From Methylotenera_A sp031373695 (GTDB lineage Bacteria > Pseudomonadota > Gammaproteobacteria > Burkholderiales > Methylophilaceae): a stretch of DNA of 7,018 bases. Below the pieces are notes generated by a model, which worked only from the letters and a program-made list of their open reading frames with translations, searched no databases and was not told where the DNA came from. This document shows, piece by piece, positions 6,169 to 7,018 of the stretch (positions within the stretch are counted from its first letter, which is position 1; the number at the start of each line of letters is the position of its first letter). Both the position numbers and the translations under genes were made by a program. The stretch is from the NCBI GenBank assembly GCA_031373695.1, contig JANMNC010000129.1:1-7018 (forward strand). The letters run 5' to 3'.

Positions 6169-6816
6169 GTGAATAAACAAACAGGTTTCACACTAATCGA
6201 GCTAGCCATTGTATTGGTTATTATCGGTTTGTTGCTAGGCGGCGTACTTAGAGGCCAAGAGCTAATTAATAGTGCGCGGGTTAAAAACATAACGCGCGAC
6301 TTTCAAAATGTACAGGTTTACGTGTATGGCTATCAAGACCGCTTTAGAGCGCTGCCAGGAGACGATGCAATTGCAGCCACACATTTAACTGGTGCGACTA
6401 ATCCTGCTCCAGCACTGGCAAACAATGGCCGTATTGATGGTGCTTGGAATTCAGCCGCACCAGCAGATGAGTCGTATCTATTTTGGCAACACGTGCGCAT
6501 GGCTGGCCTAGCGCCTGGGTCTACAGTTACTGGAGTGGCAGAATTTGAGCCACGTAACGCAGCTGGCGGTAGAATCGGTATACAGAGCATAGCTGCAGCT
6601 TTTGCTACAATTGCTGGAATGCAAGGTGCTTATGCGGTATGTTCTGATTTAATATTAGGTAGAGATGCTACCCAACTAGACACCACTTTAGATGACGGCA
6701 ATACAGAAACTGGTAATGTACGTGTGGTAGCGACAGGTGTGCCTGGCGCCGCGTTGCCCACAGCAACAGTCACTTTAAATGCAGCTAACCAACATACTGT
6801 TTGCATGTCTCTCTGA
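6169..6816 (+). CDS. type IV prepilin-like / type II secretion pseudopilin-like protein
   Basis: Prepilin-type protein of 215 residues, expected in the inner membrane and then in a pilus or pseudopilus fibre. The leader MNKQTG ends at the prepilin peptidase site G6|F7. The mature N-terminus FTLIELAIV has the conserved Glu at mature position 5 (Glu11) and a hydrophobic helix to about residue 27. The globular part shows motifs I recall from a group of longer proteobacterial prepilins: ALPGDD (61-66), a Gly/Asn/Asp-rich turn before W93, FWQHVRMAGL (105-114) and LDDGNTETG (174-182). Cys158 and Cys212, the latter three residues from the end, could form a C-terminal disulfide loop. The GTG start is set by a good ribosome binding site and the short leader. 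A sigma-54 promoter precedes it and a strong terminator follows, so it is probably transcribed alone. No pilus assembly gene is nearby. Whether it is a major or minor pilin cannot be told. Confidence 0.9.
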   Translation: MNKQTGFTLIELAIVLVIIGLLLGGVLRGQELINSARVKNITRDFQNVQVYVYGYQDRFRALPGDDAIAATHLTGATNPAPALANNGRIDGAWNSAAPADESYLFWQHVRMAGLAPGSTVTGVAEFEPRNAAGGRIGIQSIAAAFATIAGMQGAYAVCSDLILGRDATQLDTTLDDGNTETGNVRVVATGVPGAALPTATVTLNAANQHTVCMSL

Positions 6817-6836
6817 GCTTACTAACTTTCTAATCG

Positions 6837-6867
6837 AGCCCGCCATGTGTGGGCTTTTTGTTTTTTT
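6837..6867 (+). terminator. strong Rho-independent terminator after the prepilin gene
   Basis: AGCCCGC (6837-6843) pairs with GTGGGCT (6849-6855), seven pairs including one G-T wobble, with a 5-nt loop. It is followed by a T-rich run of 12 bases with one G (6856-6867). It lies 20 bp after the prepilin stop and isolates it from the following ABC gene. Confidence 0.88.
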
Positions 6868-6940
6868 ACTATTACCCATATTAAGTATTGCTTGTTGCGC
6901 GTTTTGATTTAAAATAATGCAAAATCAAAATGATAAACAA

Positions 6941-7018
6941 ATGACCCCCAATATCGTCGAAATAGACAACCTTTCTTTTGGCTACAAAGGCCGTATGCTG
7001 CACCAAGGCATCAACATG
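6941..7018 (+). CDS. start of an ABC transporter ATP-binding protein (partial, runs off the window)
   Basis: Only the first 26 codons are present. The reading MTPNIVEIDNLSFGYKGRML and what follows matches the N-terminal strand of ABC ATPases: a hydrophobic strand, then LSFGY, whose Tyr would be the A-loop aromatic that stacks on ATP adenine, then a short hydrophilic turn and a second strand. The Walker A motif would lie beyond the window. The N-terminal style resembles MlaF/Ttg2A, the ATPase of the phospholipid-trafficking Mla transporter, but the fragment is too short to assign. An in-frame ATG at 6917 would add eight residues. A weak promoter (TTGCTT 6888-6893, 16 bp, TAAAAT 6910-6915) would start after that codon and so favours 6941. 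Neither start has a clear ribosome binding site. Confidence 0.68.
   Translation, partial: MTPNIVEIDNLSFGYKGRMLHQGINM

Noticed and set aside
6333..6590. Antisense open frame within the prepilin gene
   Set aside because: Complement of the well-supported prepilin; composition reflects the coding strand's Ala/Gly codons.

Overview
The window looks like a chromosomal segment of an AT-rich betaproteobacterium. A Methylophilaceae-like organism (Methylotenera type) is my best guess, based on base composition, the di-haem cytochrome c4 beside System II cytochrome c maturation genes, and the style of the prepilin and ABC genes. No search was run, so the taxonomy is inference.

Left half (1-3987, all + strand): a cytochrome c block. 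It starts with a periplasmic di-haem cytochrome c4 (81-749), closed by a clear Rho-independent terminator. Two genes follow, spaced as an operon: ccs1/resB (861-2831, TTG start) and ccsA (2842-3987). Their products form the membrane haem-delivery and ligation complex that attaches haem to CXXCH motifs, so the first gene encodes a likely client of the next two.

Middle (3988-4192): a convergent intergenic region with a weak terminator-like hairpin. Next to it is a compact, strongly structured element of about 88 bp: an outer inverted repeat enclosing several small hairpins.

Right half: on the - strand, an atypical membrane histidine kinase (4193-5902) with about eight transmembrane segments, a GAF-like linker, an HDIKN phospho-acceptor box and an altered G1 box. 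A divergent control region of about 266 bp separates it from a type IV-prepilin-like gene (6169-6816, + strand, GTG start). This region is the most interesting part of the window. It holds a well-spaced sigma-54 (-24/-12) promoter reading into the prepilin gene, a candidate sigma-70 promoter for the kinase, and a dense set of palindromes, including a 44-bp nested inverted repeat. I infer a sensor kinase and sigma-54-controlled pilin module whose NtrC-type activator is not in the window. After a strong terminator, the window ends in the first codons of an ABC transporter ATPase, possibly MlaF.

No RNA genes, CRISPR arrays, insertion sequences or integrase genes were seen.
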